NCBI RefSeq assembly: GCF_002878395.1
Contig: NC_061115.1
Span: 150,533,368-150,597,367 of the forward strand
Length of the DNA stretch: 64,000 bases
DNA from: Capsicum annuum
Lineage: Eukaryota > Streptophyta > Magnoliopsida > Solanales > Solanaceae
Reading direction: 5' to 3'
Translations under genes and position numbers: made by a program
Part shown: in pieces, positions 10,571 to 21,620 of the stretch
Layout: each line of letters begins with the position of its first letter
Numbering within the stretch: the stretch's first letter is position 1
The notes under the pieces: generated by a model
Databases searched by the model: none
What the model was told of the DNA's origin: nothing
What the model saw: the letters and a program-made list of their open reading frames with translations, nothing else

Positions 10571-10619
10571 TAGGAAATTTTCTTTATATACATCTTTAAT
10601 TTTTGTTATATATTATTTT

Positions 10620-10923
10620 AATTTTAGATTGATAGAGTGAAAAATTTAGGAGCAAATAAATTACAACCGATGCAATAGCTTATTTTTGTCAATTAAGTAT
10701 TGCCATAGGTGACTTTATGGAAACAGTTGATGCAACTGTTGCTATGAGTCACCTTATTGCAATTATTATCCATCAATAGCAATAGTTATACTACAAAATA
10801 GTTAAATTAAAATAATATATTTTTTTTTTGCAACGGTTGTAAGCATTGCAATAGAAGCTCTATAGCATCGCTCTTAAAACCATTGCCAAAAGGTTCTTTG
10901 CAAGAGGGTAATTTCTAGTAGTG
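10620..10923. repeat. K right subterminal and terminal repeats
   Basis: The same motifs as the left end occur in inverse arrangement (GCAACGGTTGTAAGCATTGC, GATGCAACTGTTGC, AACCATTGCC). They are followed by the 18-bp TIR complement ending in TAGTAGTG at 10923. Confidence 0.8.
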
Positions 10924-11290
10924 ATTGATGGATAAGGCAAGCATAAACACAAATTAACACATTATCACACATCAAACCAACCTTTAAACAAGTTAAAATC
11001 AAGCACACGAAAACAAAGATACAACACATATCATGTTTATTATCAATCGTCCATTCATTTCATTGACCTTAGGACTCAAACTCCTTATTTATCAAAGACA
11101 CTAGTTCATCTTAAAGCTTAGGGACTTAAACCCAGAATCTATTTAAGATACTTGCTCAATTCAAAGATTATGGACTTCAACCCATCATCTATAAAAAACA
11201 TAAGTCAACTCAAAAAATCAGGGACTTAAACCTATTTTCTAATAAAGACATAACTCAAGGTAAGAAGATTAACATATACCTCAATCACGA
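10924..11290 (-). mobile_element. Element A 3' UTR with short tandem motif
   Basis: Non-coding. On the minus strand GGGTTTAAGTCCCT-like motifs (GGACTCAAACTCC, GGGACTTAAACCC, GGACTTCAACCC, GGGACTTAAACC on the plus strand) repeat every 50-60 bp at 11065-11235. The same array is longer in the 3' UTR of B (31600-31925). Confidence 0.65.
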
Positions 11291-11294
11291 GTTT

Positions 11295-12700
11295 CTAGAA
11301 TAGAAAACAAATGCGGATACTTGGATATCATGTCCTCATCCGCTTCCCAAGTAGCTTCATCAAACTTTTGGTCCCTTCAAAGAATCTTCACCGAAGTAAC
11401 CTCTTTTGTTCGCAATCGGTAAACTTGTCGATCCAAGATCCCCAGCGAGACCTCCTCATAGGACAAAGAGTCTGAAATACAAACATCCTCCAATGGAAAA
11501 ACCAATGAAGGGTAACCCACACATTTCCACAACATAGAGACATATAGATTTAGGTGAATGGAGTTCAAACTCGAGTGCAACTCCAACTCACAGGCAACAT
11601 TGCAAAACCTTTTCAAAAGCAAGTAGGGACCCATATATCAAGGAATAAGTTTCCCTTTCTTACCTAATCGCATCACTTTCCTCATGGAAGACACCTTTAA
11701 GAATACCCGATCGCCCATATTAAACTCTAAGTCCATTTGCCTCATTTCCACATAGGACTTTTGGAGACTTTGAGCTATTTTCAACCTATCACGAATCACC
11801 TTCACCTTCTCTAAGGCTTGGTGAACTAAATCGGAGCCAAGCAACTTACCCTCACCAACTTCATTCCACCCAATAGGAGATCGATATCTCCTACCATATA
11901 ATGCCTCGAAATGGGCCATGCTAATACTGGAGTGGTATCTATTATTATAGGCGAACTTAGTCTAAGGAAAGTGGTTATAACAACTACCACCATAATTAAT
12001 CATGCAACCCCACAACATATCCTCTAATAATTGGATAGTCCTCTCCGCTTGTCCATCCATTTGTTGGTGAAAAGTAGTACAATGACATACTTTAGTTCCC
12101 AAACCTTTTTGGCACGACTTTCAAAAGTAGGACAAATTGGAGTACTATGATCCGAGATAATAGAAATTGGAGCACTATGCAATTTCACAATATCTGCAAG
12201 ATATAACATAGCATATTCCACCACTGAATAACTATTCCTCATGAGCAAGAAGTGAGTAGACTTACTCATCCTATCAACACTGACCTAAATAAAATAAGAT
12301 TGATTTTGAGATAGGGAAAGACCGGTAATGAAATTCATATTAATCGCCTTCCACTTCCACTCAAGCTAGGAAATCTTTTGGTACAAGCTTCATCAGCTCA
12401 ACTTTCACTTGTTGACACTCCATACACTTAGCCCCATAACTAGCCACATCTTGCTTCATAATATTCCACCAATAGAACTCTCTAAGATCATGATACATCT
12501 TTGTGGAATTGGGATATAGCATACCGATATTCATGGGCCTCGACCATGATTCTTTCCCTCAATCGATCAATGTTGGGAATACATAGCCTACCTTGGTACC
12601 TCAAGATACCATCACCGTCAATCACAGAGTCATCAACCTTGCATCGACGACCCACATTACCCTTTATCCTTGTCAAGTCAGGATCCAACATATGCTTTTC
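11295..12700 (-). pseudogene. Element A integrase (H2C2, DDE core, C-terminal and chromodomain-like tail)
   Basis: Reading down the minus strand: an HHCC zinc-binding region (EAH near 12540; KCMECQQVKVE near 12440 in another frame), the catalytic core (12340-11880) and the C-terminal region DLEFNMGDRVFLKVSSM, YELELHSSL, SYEEVSLGILDRQV, ending in TKEVTSVKIL, the start of a chromodomain-like tail as in Tekay/Del chromoviruses. The core has SIISDH for the second Asp and GQAERTI for the Glu. The first Asp motif, normally NMDF/NVDF, reads NMNF at 12338-12330. Frameshifts lie near 12530 and 12280. Not functional. Confidence 0.85.
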
Positions 12701-12719
12701 CTTTATATCAACAACAAGA

Positions 12720-13390
12720 GAAGATTAAGATAACAGATGCACAAACACACCACTATCCCCGGAGTCCACGAGACAAACTCCAAAACTAGCCCAATGACAA
12801 ATATCTTTCACCAATTTCTGCTTATCCACATCCACATGGGATGAACTTTCTATGGATAATCTACTAAGAGCATCATTGACTACATTAACTTTACTTGAAT
12901 GGTAATGAAGACTCATATCATAGTCTTTTCACAACTCAAGCTACCTCCTTTGTCAGAGATTCACTCTTTTAGAATAAACACATATTGAAGACTCTTATGA
13001 TCGAAAAATAAATCAACATGAACCCCATAGAGGTAACGACACCAAATCTTCCATGCAAAAACCACGGCTAACAATTCTAAGTCATGAGTAGGGTAGTTAT
13101 TCTCCTGAACTTTCATTTGCCTTGAATCACAGGCCACCACCCTACAATGTTGCATCAACACACAACCAAGACCGATTCAAAAAGCATCAAAATATACCAC
13201 AAAACCATCATTACGCTTGGGCAAGATCAAAACCGAAGCCGAATTCAATTTATTTTCAACTTCTTAAAACTAACCTCACATACATTCGACCTCAAGAATT
13301 TGACCTTCTTTTGGGTTAGCTTTGTTAATGAGGCAGATATGGTCCAAAAACTCACCATAAATATTCTATTGTAACCAGCTAGATCCAAGA
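12720..13390 (-). pseudogene. Element A RNase H
   Basis: Minus-strand fragments: VVYFDAF (near 13200; YCDAS is usual), then [52 protein letters not shown] (13161-12970) and the tail YHSSKVNVVNDALSRLS (12910-12860). The acidic positions in YFDA, DLEL and FFDHK are present. Frame breaks near 13165 and 12925 split it. Confidence 0.82.
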
Positions 13391-14216
13391 AGCTCCGAAT
13401 ATTGGTTGGAGTCATAGGTCTAGGCCACATACAAAAATTGGCATACAAATGATGATCCTTCAAGGTTTGTAATATATAATGGAGGTGATCGACATGATCC
13501 ACCTTTCTCTTAGAATAGACCAAGATGTCATCAATGAAGACAACGAGAAATAAATCCAAGAATAAATAAAAGACCCTATTTATAAAATCTGCGAACGCAG
13601 CTGAGGCTTTGGTCAACCCAAAGAACATGACTAGAAACTCATAGTAACAATACCGAGTCCTAAAGGCAGTGTTAGGGATATCCACATCCCTAATATTAAG
13701 CTGATGATAACCCAATATAAAATCAATCTTAGATAATCACTTCTCACCTTGAAGTAGATCAAATAAATCATCAATATTAGCAAGAGGATATTTATTCTTT
13801 ATGGTCACTTTGTTCAGCAGGTGATAATCAATGCACATACAAAGGGCACCACTTTTTTTGTGCACAAACAATATGGTAGCACCCCAAGGAGATACACTAG
13901 GACGGATAAAACCTTTATAAAATAGGTCTTTCAATTACTCCTTAAGATCTTTTATCTCCACCTGAGCCATTTTATAAGGAGGGATACAAATCAGATGAGT
14001 GTCAGGAACAAGGTCAATTCCAATATCAATTTCCTTATCAGGAGGTATACTGGGAAGATCACTGGGAAACACTTTAGGAAACTCATTAACAATAAAAATG
14101 GATTCTAGAGAAGGCTCTTTCGAGTTAGAATCCTTAACTTGGATAAAATGATATAGACACCCCTTAGAGATCAACCTTTGGGCTTTATGATAATAAATAA
14201 ATCTCCCCTTAGGCAC
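13390..14216 (-). pseudogene. Element A reverse transcriptase
   Basis: The minus strand runs from the pre-RT linker (SLESIFIVNEFPKVFPSDLP, 14105-14050) through [55 protein letters not shown] (13830-13780), then [20 protein letters not shown] (13713-13655), [20 protein letters not shown] and the active-site box [10 protein letters not shown] (13538-13510). Both catalytic aspartates are intact. Stops at about 13737 and 13935 and a frame change near 13245 break the frame. Confidence 0.87.
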
Positions 14217-14249
14217 TAAGAAACCACCTTCCCATAAAATGACCGACTT

Positions 14250-14640
14250 ATTAGGGAATTAAAACATGACCCTATGGGTCCAAAAATCTAAGGAATCATA
14301 GTACGAGTGAAACCAATCCATCCTAATAATAACATCAAAATCAACTATGTCCAACTCTATCAAGTCTACAAGAGTTTCTCTACCACTACAGATACCACAC
14401 ACCCTCCATAGACTCTTTTAACAACCATAGAGTCTCTTATCCGGGTAGAAATAGAAAAAGGAACTGATAGACTATCAGGACCAAAACCAAGGTGTGCTGC
14501 CACATACAAGGTCACTTAAAAAAAGAGTAGACCCTAGACCAAGCAAATAATACACATCACGAGAGAAAAGTTTCAAAATACCCATGACTTGGGAGACGCC
14601 TCAGAATCCTAGCGAGTAGCAAGTATATAAAAACGATTCC
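14250..14640 (-). pseudogene. Element A aspartic protease (decayed)
   Basis: The minus strand shows scattered protease-region words (FSRDVYYLLGLGSTLF near 14590-14545, then PDSLSVPFSISTR) in the position of the LIDPGSTFSY block. The DPG active site reads GLGS, so the catalytic Asp appears lost. Three or more frame breaks. It lies between gag and RT as expected. Confidence 0.6.
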
Positions 14641-14649
14641 GACCAGCAC

Positions 14650-15886
14650 CAGTGCTAGAAATAGAAGAAGAAGTAGAAACAGTACCCTTCGATATGGGAG
14701 AAGAAAAAGAAGCAATAGGAGCCTTGTTGCCCTAAAAAGCTGCTAGAGATGGGAACTCACATGACATGTACCCAATTCGACCATATCTAAAATATCTATT
14801 CTGTCCCTAATTACACTGACCACGATGACTCTAACCATAAAATTAGAAAAGAGGCAGGGTAGAGCTGACTAAGCACCACTATCCTGGAATCGGGCACCCT
14901 ATGCATGGGGCCCTCTACTAAACTGAGATCGATGACTCTAGATGAGGAGAGTGAATACTAGCCAAATAGAATGAACCTAAACTCCCCCATTTCTTTTGTA
15001 TCCACTTGCTACCATCTCTACTTCTTTTCTTAGAAGGCCTAAATTTCTTTCCTTGCTTTTCACTAAAATTAACTTGCTTTTTTCTCTTCTTCAACTTGCT
15101 GCATATACACAATCAATTTAGATATGTCCATATTTTCAATTAACAAGGCCTCCTTGATCTTAAGCACCAACTCATAGGATAATCCAAACACAAACTTATG
15201 TATTCTAGCCCTCATATTAAAAACCATCTAAGGAACATACCTTGATAACTGATTGAACCTCAAAGCATACTATTGAGCAAACATTCTCCACTATTTCAAG
15301 TTCACAAACTCTTCTACTTTTTCTTCCCTCAATATTTGAGGAAAGAAGCAGTCTAAGAAAGCCTCGAAGAAATCCTTTCACATGACAAAACTAGCATCTA
15401 CACCTTTAGACAACTACCACCCTTCGTACCATTGGTATGCTTCATCCGTAAATTGGTAGAAAGTAAACTCAATTGCCTCAATCTCTGAAGCATGCATGAT
15501 TTGCAAGTTCTTCTCTATTTTATCAATAAAGCCTTGAGGATCCTCCTCAACCTTCATACCCGTGAACATAGGAGGATTCAAACTCATAAATTGGCTAACT
15601 CTTGTAGCCTCAGAAGATGCAAAAACTAGTGCACCATGCTCTAATTGAGAGGCTATAAATTAAGTCAAGAGGTAGATAGAGCGATGAAACTAAGCATTAA
15701 AGTCATCCCCAGGTAGTGACTGAGTAGTAATGTCACTATCTAAGCAGGGTTTGGAACCCCATGAGGATGGTTAGAAGTCGAAGCCCTAGCTTGGGTTTGG
15801 ACCTCAGAAGTTGGGCCAACTTTTTTCATAGGTACCTCAGTCAGAGATGAGGTGTTTTCCTGAATCTCAAATCTCTTTAGAAGAAT
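14650..15886 (-). pseudogene. Element A gag
   Basis: The minus strand carries a retrotransposon gag core: RVSQFMSLNPPMFTGMKVEE (15610-15555), then FIDKIEKNLQIMHASEIEA and FYQFTDEAYQWYEG (15460-15415). A lone zinc-knuckle relic, YFRYGRIGYMSCEFP, sits near 14800-14750 with Cys changed to Tyr. The expected start, by alignment with B (CAGATCATG at 25341), reads CAGATCATT here (15886-15884), so the initiator is lost. Many stops. Confidence 0.8.
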
Positions 15887-15929
15887 GATCTGAAATATAA
15901 GCAAATAGAAATCAAAGGAATCTAACACC

Positions 15930-16080
15930 TTAGACTCTATAGCTTAGGATTGAAACACAAGAAAGGGAAACATTCCCAAATGTCTCATAGCCCGTTTCTT
16001 ATAAGTGTGGCATGCTTCACATACATAATAGAGACTCTACTTGACACAAAATTATGGACACCCAAATGACCATAAAAATA
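15930..16080 (-). mobile_element. Element A 5' leader
   Basis: About 150 bp between the primer-binding site and the lost gag start. It aligns with 25152-25340 of B (both contain CTATAGAGTCTAAGGT and TTTCAGATCAT). No coding signal. Confidence 0.6.
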
Positions 16081-16093
16081 GGGTCTAATACTA
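16081..16093 (-). promoter_or_regulatory. Element A primer-binding site (tRNA-iMet type)
   Basis: The minus strand reads TAGTATTAGACCC three bases inside the LTR end, a degenerate version of TGGTATCAGAGCC, the complement of initiator tRNA-Met. Element B has TGGTATTAGAGCC at the same place. Confidence 0.7.
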
Positions 16094-16096
16094 ACT

Positions 16097-16868
16097 TGAC
16101 ATATCCCGAGACCAGGCCATGTTGTATGGGCATCTCAATCCCAACCTAGTGATCATATCAAATCACAAGGATCGGATGAACTCCAACCATATATCAAAGT
16201 AGAGATAAATAAGACTAATATTCATATATTAAATAACATCTACACATTTTATTTACATCAAAATTCTAACCAACACACCCAAGTCCACAGTTGTTCACAA
16301 TGCCTTTACATAAATACAAAGTTTAAATAAGTATATATCGGGACATACACAGACAATAGCAATAATCAAATCCAAGACAAGTCTATAATCATAAGCTAAA
16401 GACTATGAGATGTGTGACTTCCAAAGTATGGAAGCTTACTACTTTAATGCCAATCACCCAATCCGCTCGAACACCTATCACTGTATAGGAAGAGAAGAAG
16501 ATGTTTTGGCCCTTATGTAGTATGGGGATTTAGCGTCTGAAAATGGTTAGCGGTTGGAGCACTTATATGTACCTCAAGGATACGAATAAAAATCATCATA
16601 ATTAAATAACAAGTCAATATGTCACATTCTACCTAATTCATACACTTATCCATACATATAGGTATATCATATGCCAAACAAGCGAACAAGCCTTATCGAT
16701 ACTCCTAAAGCACTCATTCATTACACATGAAGTAGAGAACTCCACCTTTCATACTTATAGATTCAAACAATTCTTATTAAGAAAAGGACTTTAACGACGT
16801 TCCTTTATTTTTAGATAAAAGACTCTAACCATATACACGCTTATTAAGCAACAGTCTCTAACCTTATG
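16097..16868 (-). mobile_element. Element A 5' LTR, segment 1 of 3
   Basis: Starts TGACATATCCCGAGACCAGG and aligns with the 2354 LTR over its first 770 bp (shared CAACACACCCAAGTCCACAG and similar blocks). It is cut at 16868 by element C. Confidence 0.85.
16864..16868. repeat. Target-site duplication of element C, left copy (TTATG)
   Basis: TTATG before the C LTR pairs with TCATG at 21621-21625. The intact A LTR has CTCATGCTCTTCC at this point (near 3131), so TCATG is ancestral and the left copy has one C-to-T change. Confidence 0.75.
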
Positions 16869-18630
16869 TGTAATGTCCCGATTCTGCACCCCAGATGCTA
16901 AATGGTGCTTACACCCCCGAAGGACCACAAGCTAACCCATGTTGTCACCTGCAATAAACACTGAATAATAATAATAAAATAATGTAGAATATACGCTGAG
17001 ATGCCATAAGGTTCATAATCTGAACATTGATAAATATAATACTGAAATAACATCTGATAAAATATGTGAAATCTAAATACTAACTGACTTAGTCTAGTCT
17101 AAAAAACCTCTAACTGAATCATGTGAATATGAAGTTAATGGGACAAGCCCCCAACTAACTCCGACTACTGAAATACATATAAACTGAAGTACTAAAATAA
17201 AAGCATATTCTCGATAGATGAGAACTCCCTATTTAATCTACGATTGCTGATTGAATCTGTCTAAGTATGGTTAGGAACCTGAGCATCCAAACTTATGATA
17301 TAAGACATCATAAAGCAAAGAAAGAGTATACGTCAGTACATAGAATGTATTGGTATGATATATTAGGGAAGGATGAATGCAAGGTAAAAGCTAGATTTTC
17401 AGGTATTGAATAACCCCAGGACTCGATAGCGTTAAAAATAAAGCATAGCATGATCATAAAATCATAATAATACTTGTTTGTTTACAACACACTGAATTAG
17501 ACATTTTGTCAAACACTTGTATAGCATGAACTTGTACATGAATGGGACCATATAATAACATTTCATAAAATTAACTATCCAATGCACTTGAGTATTTTAT
17601 AAACACTTGAGGAGCTTGATTATTTCATATAGCAATAAACATATAATAATATCATGGCTACCACATTCAACTTGTAATTCAAGGGTTCAATATGAAGATC
17701 ACAAAATTCAACCCACAAACCATCTATTTTTCATGAGACTTGTAATTAATTATGGAATTAAATCCCTAATAATATCATGAAAATGAATTCAATCTATTTC
17801 AAGCATGGAAATCATCAATCTGAGATCTTGTATGTTTAAAAAGGGTTCTTGGACTTCATGGGTTAAAGGAACCCATTAATGAACACCTAACATACCTGAG
17901 AAGATTAATTTTTAAAGGTTCTATGAGGATTTCTTGAGCTTTGTTCTTGATTCTTAAACTAGGGTTTTTTCGTTTTGAGAGAGAATGATTTAATTTGGAG
18001 AAAGATTGGGTGAATAATGATATAACTAGGTTAATTAGGGGTTACTTATGTGTTTAAGGCTAATTTGGATCATGGAAAATACCAAATTACCCATGGAAAG
18101 AAGTTAATATTCATCACTAAAAATCCTAATTTTTGTCTCCACCACGACTCGATGGCATCGCAGAGAGCCACTTGAATCCAGCTGGAACTGTACAAAAAAT
18201 GACGACTAGGAAATTGAATCTTGGTGCGATGTGGCACCATCGCAGAGCCTTACTGGAATTTAAAAATTCTAAAATTGGGCCCTCGCGTGAAGCGCTATTA
18301 TCGCTGACCTTCACTGGAAAATACCAATTAGGAATGACATTGCTCAGTGATGCAGGCTTATCATGCTAGCTTACTGGAAACTGACAATTTCCATTTGGCT
18401 GGCCTCCACAAAGCGGTGCTATACTAGGTGGCTCACTTTTTTATAAAATTTTCTTTAACTACTCACCCGGTTATAGAATTTGGGCTAATTTTATATCATT
18501 GGGAAGCTAATTGAATTTTCTATGCAATGGTAAGCTCTAAACTAAAAAACTCAGTGTATTTTAATTTTTTTTAATTGGAATACTTGTATACTGAGAGTTA
18601 AACTGAGGTAGGAAAATATGGGTTATTACA
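16869..18630 (-). mobile_element. Element C 3' LTR
   Basis: 1762 bp. The plus strand runs from TGTAATGTCCC to GGGTTATTACA. Its last 200 bp (18432-18630) match the 5' LTR remnant at 21422-21620. The terminal motif TGTAAT.../...ATTACA resembles the F-family LTR, so C and F are probably related subfamilies. Confidence 0.82.
18140..18420. repeat. Degenerate repeat of about 57 bp in C LTR
   Basis: A module of the form (GCGATG..ATCGC) then AGCC-TTACTGGAA then a spacer occurs about four times: near 18150-18190 (CATCGCAGAGAGCCACTTG), 18220-18265, 18290-18325 and 18345-18385. Each includes a small inverted repeat around ATCGC followed by ACTGGAA. Confidence 0.5.
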
Positions 18631-18643
18631 ATATCTCCTTCTT
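18631..18643 (-). promoter_or_regulatory. Element C polypurine tract
   Basis: The minus strand reads AAGAAGGAGATAT right before the LTR start TGTAATAACCC. Confidence 0.75.
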
Positions 18644-18950
18644 GGTAACATTCGACCTTGAATGAGACTAAATAAGATGAGAAGTATTGCTAGACTGAGC
18701 TTGCACACTGAACATGCACAACTGAAATAAGGAATACATAACTAAAGCTTCTGATAAGTTGAGTTTCCATACTAAACATCCATATCTGATACATGAGTAC
18801 ATGGCTGAACTGATTCATGAATGCATGGCTGTCATGAAGATGATATGCAACGGTAATGAATACAAAGTTTGTAACTATAACTGAATATGGAACTGAGTAA
18901 ATCTAAGGATGACTGTTACCTTAAGCTTAGTATGATTTTACAAAAAAGAG
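18644..18950 (-). mobile_element. Element C 3' UTR
   Basis: About 300 bp between the integrase tail and the polypurine tract, with loose repetition of CTGAATATG, CATGGCTGAACTG and similar. No coding signal. Confidence 0.5.
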
Positions 18951-20235
18951 GTGAGAATAAATGGTCCGCATATCTGCTTTTGCTTCCCAAGTAGCTCCCT
19001 CAACGAATTAATTTCGCTAAAGAATGTTGACTAAGGGAACTTGTTTGTCCCTCAGTCTGCGAATCTGAAGAACAAGGATTTAGACTAAAACCTCTTCGAA
19101 ATAGATATCATTCTGAATGTCTATGCCCTCTAAGGGAACTATGACTGCTGGGTCTCCAGTGTATTTCTTTAGGAAGGAGATGTGGAATAATGGGTGTACT
19201 AAATCTAGATCTGAAGGCAACTCAAGCTCATAATCTACCTTTCCGAAATGACAAAGAATTCTGTAAGGATCGACATACCAAGGACTGCGTTTCCCCTTCT
19301 TGCTAATCCTCTTCACTCTCTTCATGGGAGTGATTTTCAAGAACACAAAATCACCGATCTTAAACTAGAGATCTTTTCTCCTCACATATGCATATGATTT
19401 CTGTGGGCTGCCCTAAGACTTTCTTTGATCAAATGAACATTTTCTAAGGAATCAAACACTAATTCAGGCCCTACTACTATGGCCTCACCTGCCTTGAACC
19501 AACCAATTTGAGATCTATATCTCTTACCATAAAGAGCTTCAAATGGAGCCATCTAATACTGGAATTATAGTTGTTATTATATGTGAATTCGATCAAGGGT
19601 AAGTGTTCATCCTAAGTATCTTTAAAATAAAAAACACAGGATCTTAACATACTTCTAAAGTCTGAATGCCCCTTTCTGCTTGACTATCTATCTGAGGGTG
19701 AAAAGCTGTACTAAGGTAAACTTGGGTACCGAAACCCTTTTAGAATGCTTTCCAGAAGTAAGAGGTAAACTGGGTACCTCTATCTGATATGATAGATATT
19801 AGGACTCTATATAACCTGACCAACTCTCTAATATATAGTTTGGCGTTGTTCTCAGCTGAATAAGAAGTAAGAACTGGCAAGAAATGAGTGGATTTGGTCA
19901 TCCGATCTACGATAACCCAAATCGAATCATGCTGATAATAAGTATGAGGCAAACCCATCACAAAGTCTATGTTAACTTCTTCCTATTTCAATATGGGTAT
20001 AATGAACTCCTACATAGACCCACTAGGCTTCTAGTGCTCAATCTTAACCCACTGACACGTAGAGCACTTAGCTATAAACTCTGCAATATCTCTCTTTATC
20101 CCACTCCACCAATAGATCTCCCAAAAATCGTGGTATATCTTAGTGTCCCCTTGATGAATAGAGTAACACGCACCGTGAGCTTCTGCAAGTATACACTGCC
20201 TTAAGTCATTTATACTTGGTACATACATCGACCCT
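18951..20235 (-). pseudogene. Element C integrase
   Basis: The minus strand has the zinc-binding H-H-C-C set in frame (AEAHGACYSIHQGDTKIYHD and AKCSTCQWVKIEH, 20190-20035). The core follows: NIDFVMGLPHT (first Asp, near 19960), VDRMTKSTHFLPV, IISDRGTQFTSYFWKAF (second Asp, 19800-19742) and QAERGIQTL (Glu, near 19670). The C-terminal part is KITPMKRVKRISKKGKRSPW, YELELPSDLDLVHPLFHISF. All named catalytic residues survive, but at least three frame breaks or stops make the protein non-functional. Confidence 0.85.
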
Positions 20236-20319
20236 GGAAACGCAATACACCATCTCCCCCTTTAGAGAAAACCTGTACTTTTTGATCTGTGACTGACTCT
20301 TTCAACTTAACTAGATTGG

Positions 20320-20905
20320 TATCTCTGCCATACTTTTACTTCACTTTAGAAGCAAAAGATGATTCTAAACTATTCTGTAACCATACACTCCCTTTAGCTG
20401 AATCAACTAAGCAGACACCTAGTTGGGAAAGATGATAAACTTCTTGAGATAACTTTTTCTTATCATCCTCAACATGAGTGACACTACCCATAGAAAATCT
20501 ATTGAGAATATCAGCCACTACATTATCCTTTCTCGGATGGTACAGAACACTCATGTCATAATTTATAAAAAATTCTTACCATCTTCTTTGTCACAGCTTC
20601 AAATTTTTCTAAGAAAACATATTCTGCAAGCTTTTGTGATCTGTGAACACATCAACATGCACCCCGTACAAATAATGCCTCTAAATATTTAAGGCAAACA
20701 CTAGAGCTGCTAACTCAAGATCATGGATAGGGTAATTCTTCTCATGGGGTTTAAGCTGTCTAGAGGCATAGGCATAACCTTACCTCTTTTAATAAGGACA
20801 CAACATAAACCTAGTCTAGATGCATCACAGTACACAACAAATGTATCAAAACTATATGGTGAAGTCAAAACTGGGGCTGTAGTGATTTGAGTTTTCAACT
20901 TCTAA
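20320..20905 (-). pseudogene. Element C RNase H
   Basis: Minus-strand words: VLTSPYSFDTFVVYCDASRL (20865-20805), [12 protein letters not shown], the DLEL-like stretch near 20730, [11 protein letters not shown] (near 20650), then SVLYHPRKDNVVADILNRFS (20550-20490). First Asp (YCDA) and third (TDHK) present. Frame breaks near 20705 and 20570. Confidence 0.8.
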
Positions 20906-21330
20906 AAACTCTTCTCACAGGAATCTTACAACTGAAACTTGACTTTTTTCTGAGTCAATCTGGATATGGGGGATGCAATAGACAAAAAACCTTTAACAAA
21001 CCAATTTAATAGCCAGCTAAACACAAAAACCTCCTGATATATAATGGATAAATGGGTCTAGGCCAATTTCTCACCACTTTGGTCTTTTGAGGATCAACTC
21101 TAATGCCATCACCGAAAATAATAAGACCAAGGAATGTTACTGACCATAGTCAAAATTCACACTTACTGAATTTGGTGAACAACTGATGAGCTCTGAGAGT
21201 CTGAAGTATGATTATGAGGTGATCTGCATGATTATTCTTGCTATGGGAGTAGACAAGAATGTCATCGATGAAGACTATAATGAGCATGTCCAAGCATTAC
21301 TTGAACACACAATTCATTTAGTCCATGAAG
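20906..21330 (-). pseudogene. Element C reverse transcriptase, C-terminal half only
   Basis: The minus strand carries the RT end: NSLETFMD, MNCVF (near 21350-21300), the catalytic box [12 protein letters not shown] (21280-21240) with both Asp, then thumb and connection sequence. Upstream RT motifs (IPPYRMA, YRxLN) are missing because of the deletion at 21425. Confidence 0.8.
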
Positions 21331-21421
21331 GTTTCTAGGGAATTAGTGAGACCATAGTACATGACTAGAAACTTGAATTTTATGACTAGAAACCATAGGA
21401 CGCAATTCATTTAGTCCATGG
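21310..21421. repeat. Short duplicated filler at the C deletion joint
   Basis: CAATTCATTTAGTCCATG occurs at 21310-21327 and exactly again at 21403-21420. ATGACTAGAAAC occurs at 21361-21372 and 21382-21393. The second copies lie against the LTR remnant and add no sensible RT sequence, as expected for templated filler. Confidence 0.65.
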
Positions 21422-21620
21422 CACACTGTTTTACAAAATATGCTATAACTTCTCACTCGGTAATTGGTTTTAGGTGAATTTTATACCGTTGGGAAGGTGA
21501 CTGAATTTCCTATGCAATGGTAAGCTCTAAACTAAAAATTTCAAAGTATTCAAAAATTTTTATGTAGGGATACTCATATACTGAGAGTTAAGCTGAGCTA
21601 GGAAAATACGAGGTATTACA
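21422..21620 (-). mobile_element. Element C 5' LTR remnant
   Basis: About 200 bp matching 18432-18630 (shared CTATGCAATGGTAAGCTCTA, ATACTGAGAGTTAA). It is the outer (U3) end of the LTR; everything inward to RT has been lost. Confidence 0.82.

Larger units (their letters stand above)
4643..10923. mobile_element. Element K: CACTA DNA transposon carrying host gene fragments
   Basis: The ends are perfect 18-bp inverted repeats, CACTACTAGAAATTACCC at 4643-4660 and its complement at 10906-10923. The flanking triplets AAT/ATT are an imperfect 3-bp target duplication. About 450 bp on the left and 270 bp on the right are dense in short CAATGGTT / AACCGTTGC / ATTGCAAT motifs, the usual subterminal repeats of CACTA elements. 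I see no CACTA transposase. The interior carries pieces of host genes, so this is probably a non-autonomous, gene-capturing copy. It sits in the 3' UTR of element A. Confidence 0.88.
16869..21620 (-). mobile_element. Element C: internally deleted Ty3/gypsy element in the A 5' LTR
   Basis: Minus-strand element with ends TGTAATGTCCC and GTATTACA. It keeps a full 3' LTR (16869-18630), polypurine tract, integrase, RNase H and the end of RT. The start of RT, protease, gag, PBS and all but about 200 bp of the 5' LTR are gone. The deletion joint at 21310-21425 carries short repeats of nearby sequence. Confidence 0.85.

Noticed and set aside
10213..10599. 128-codon plus-strand open frame rich in Trp, Gly and Val
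   Set aside because: It translates the GT-rich minisatellite; absence of stops follows from the repeat composition, and there is no domain or homology I can recognise.
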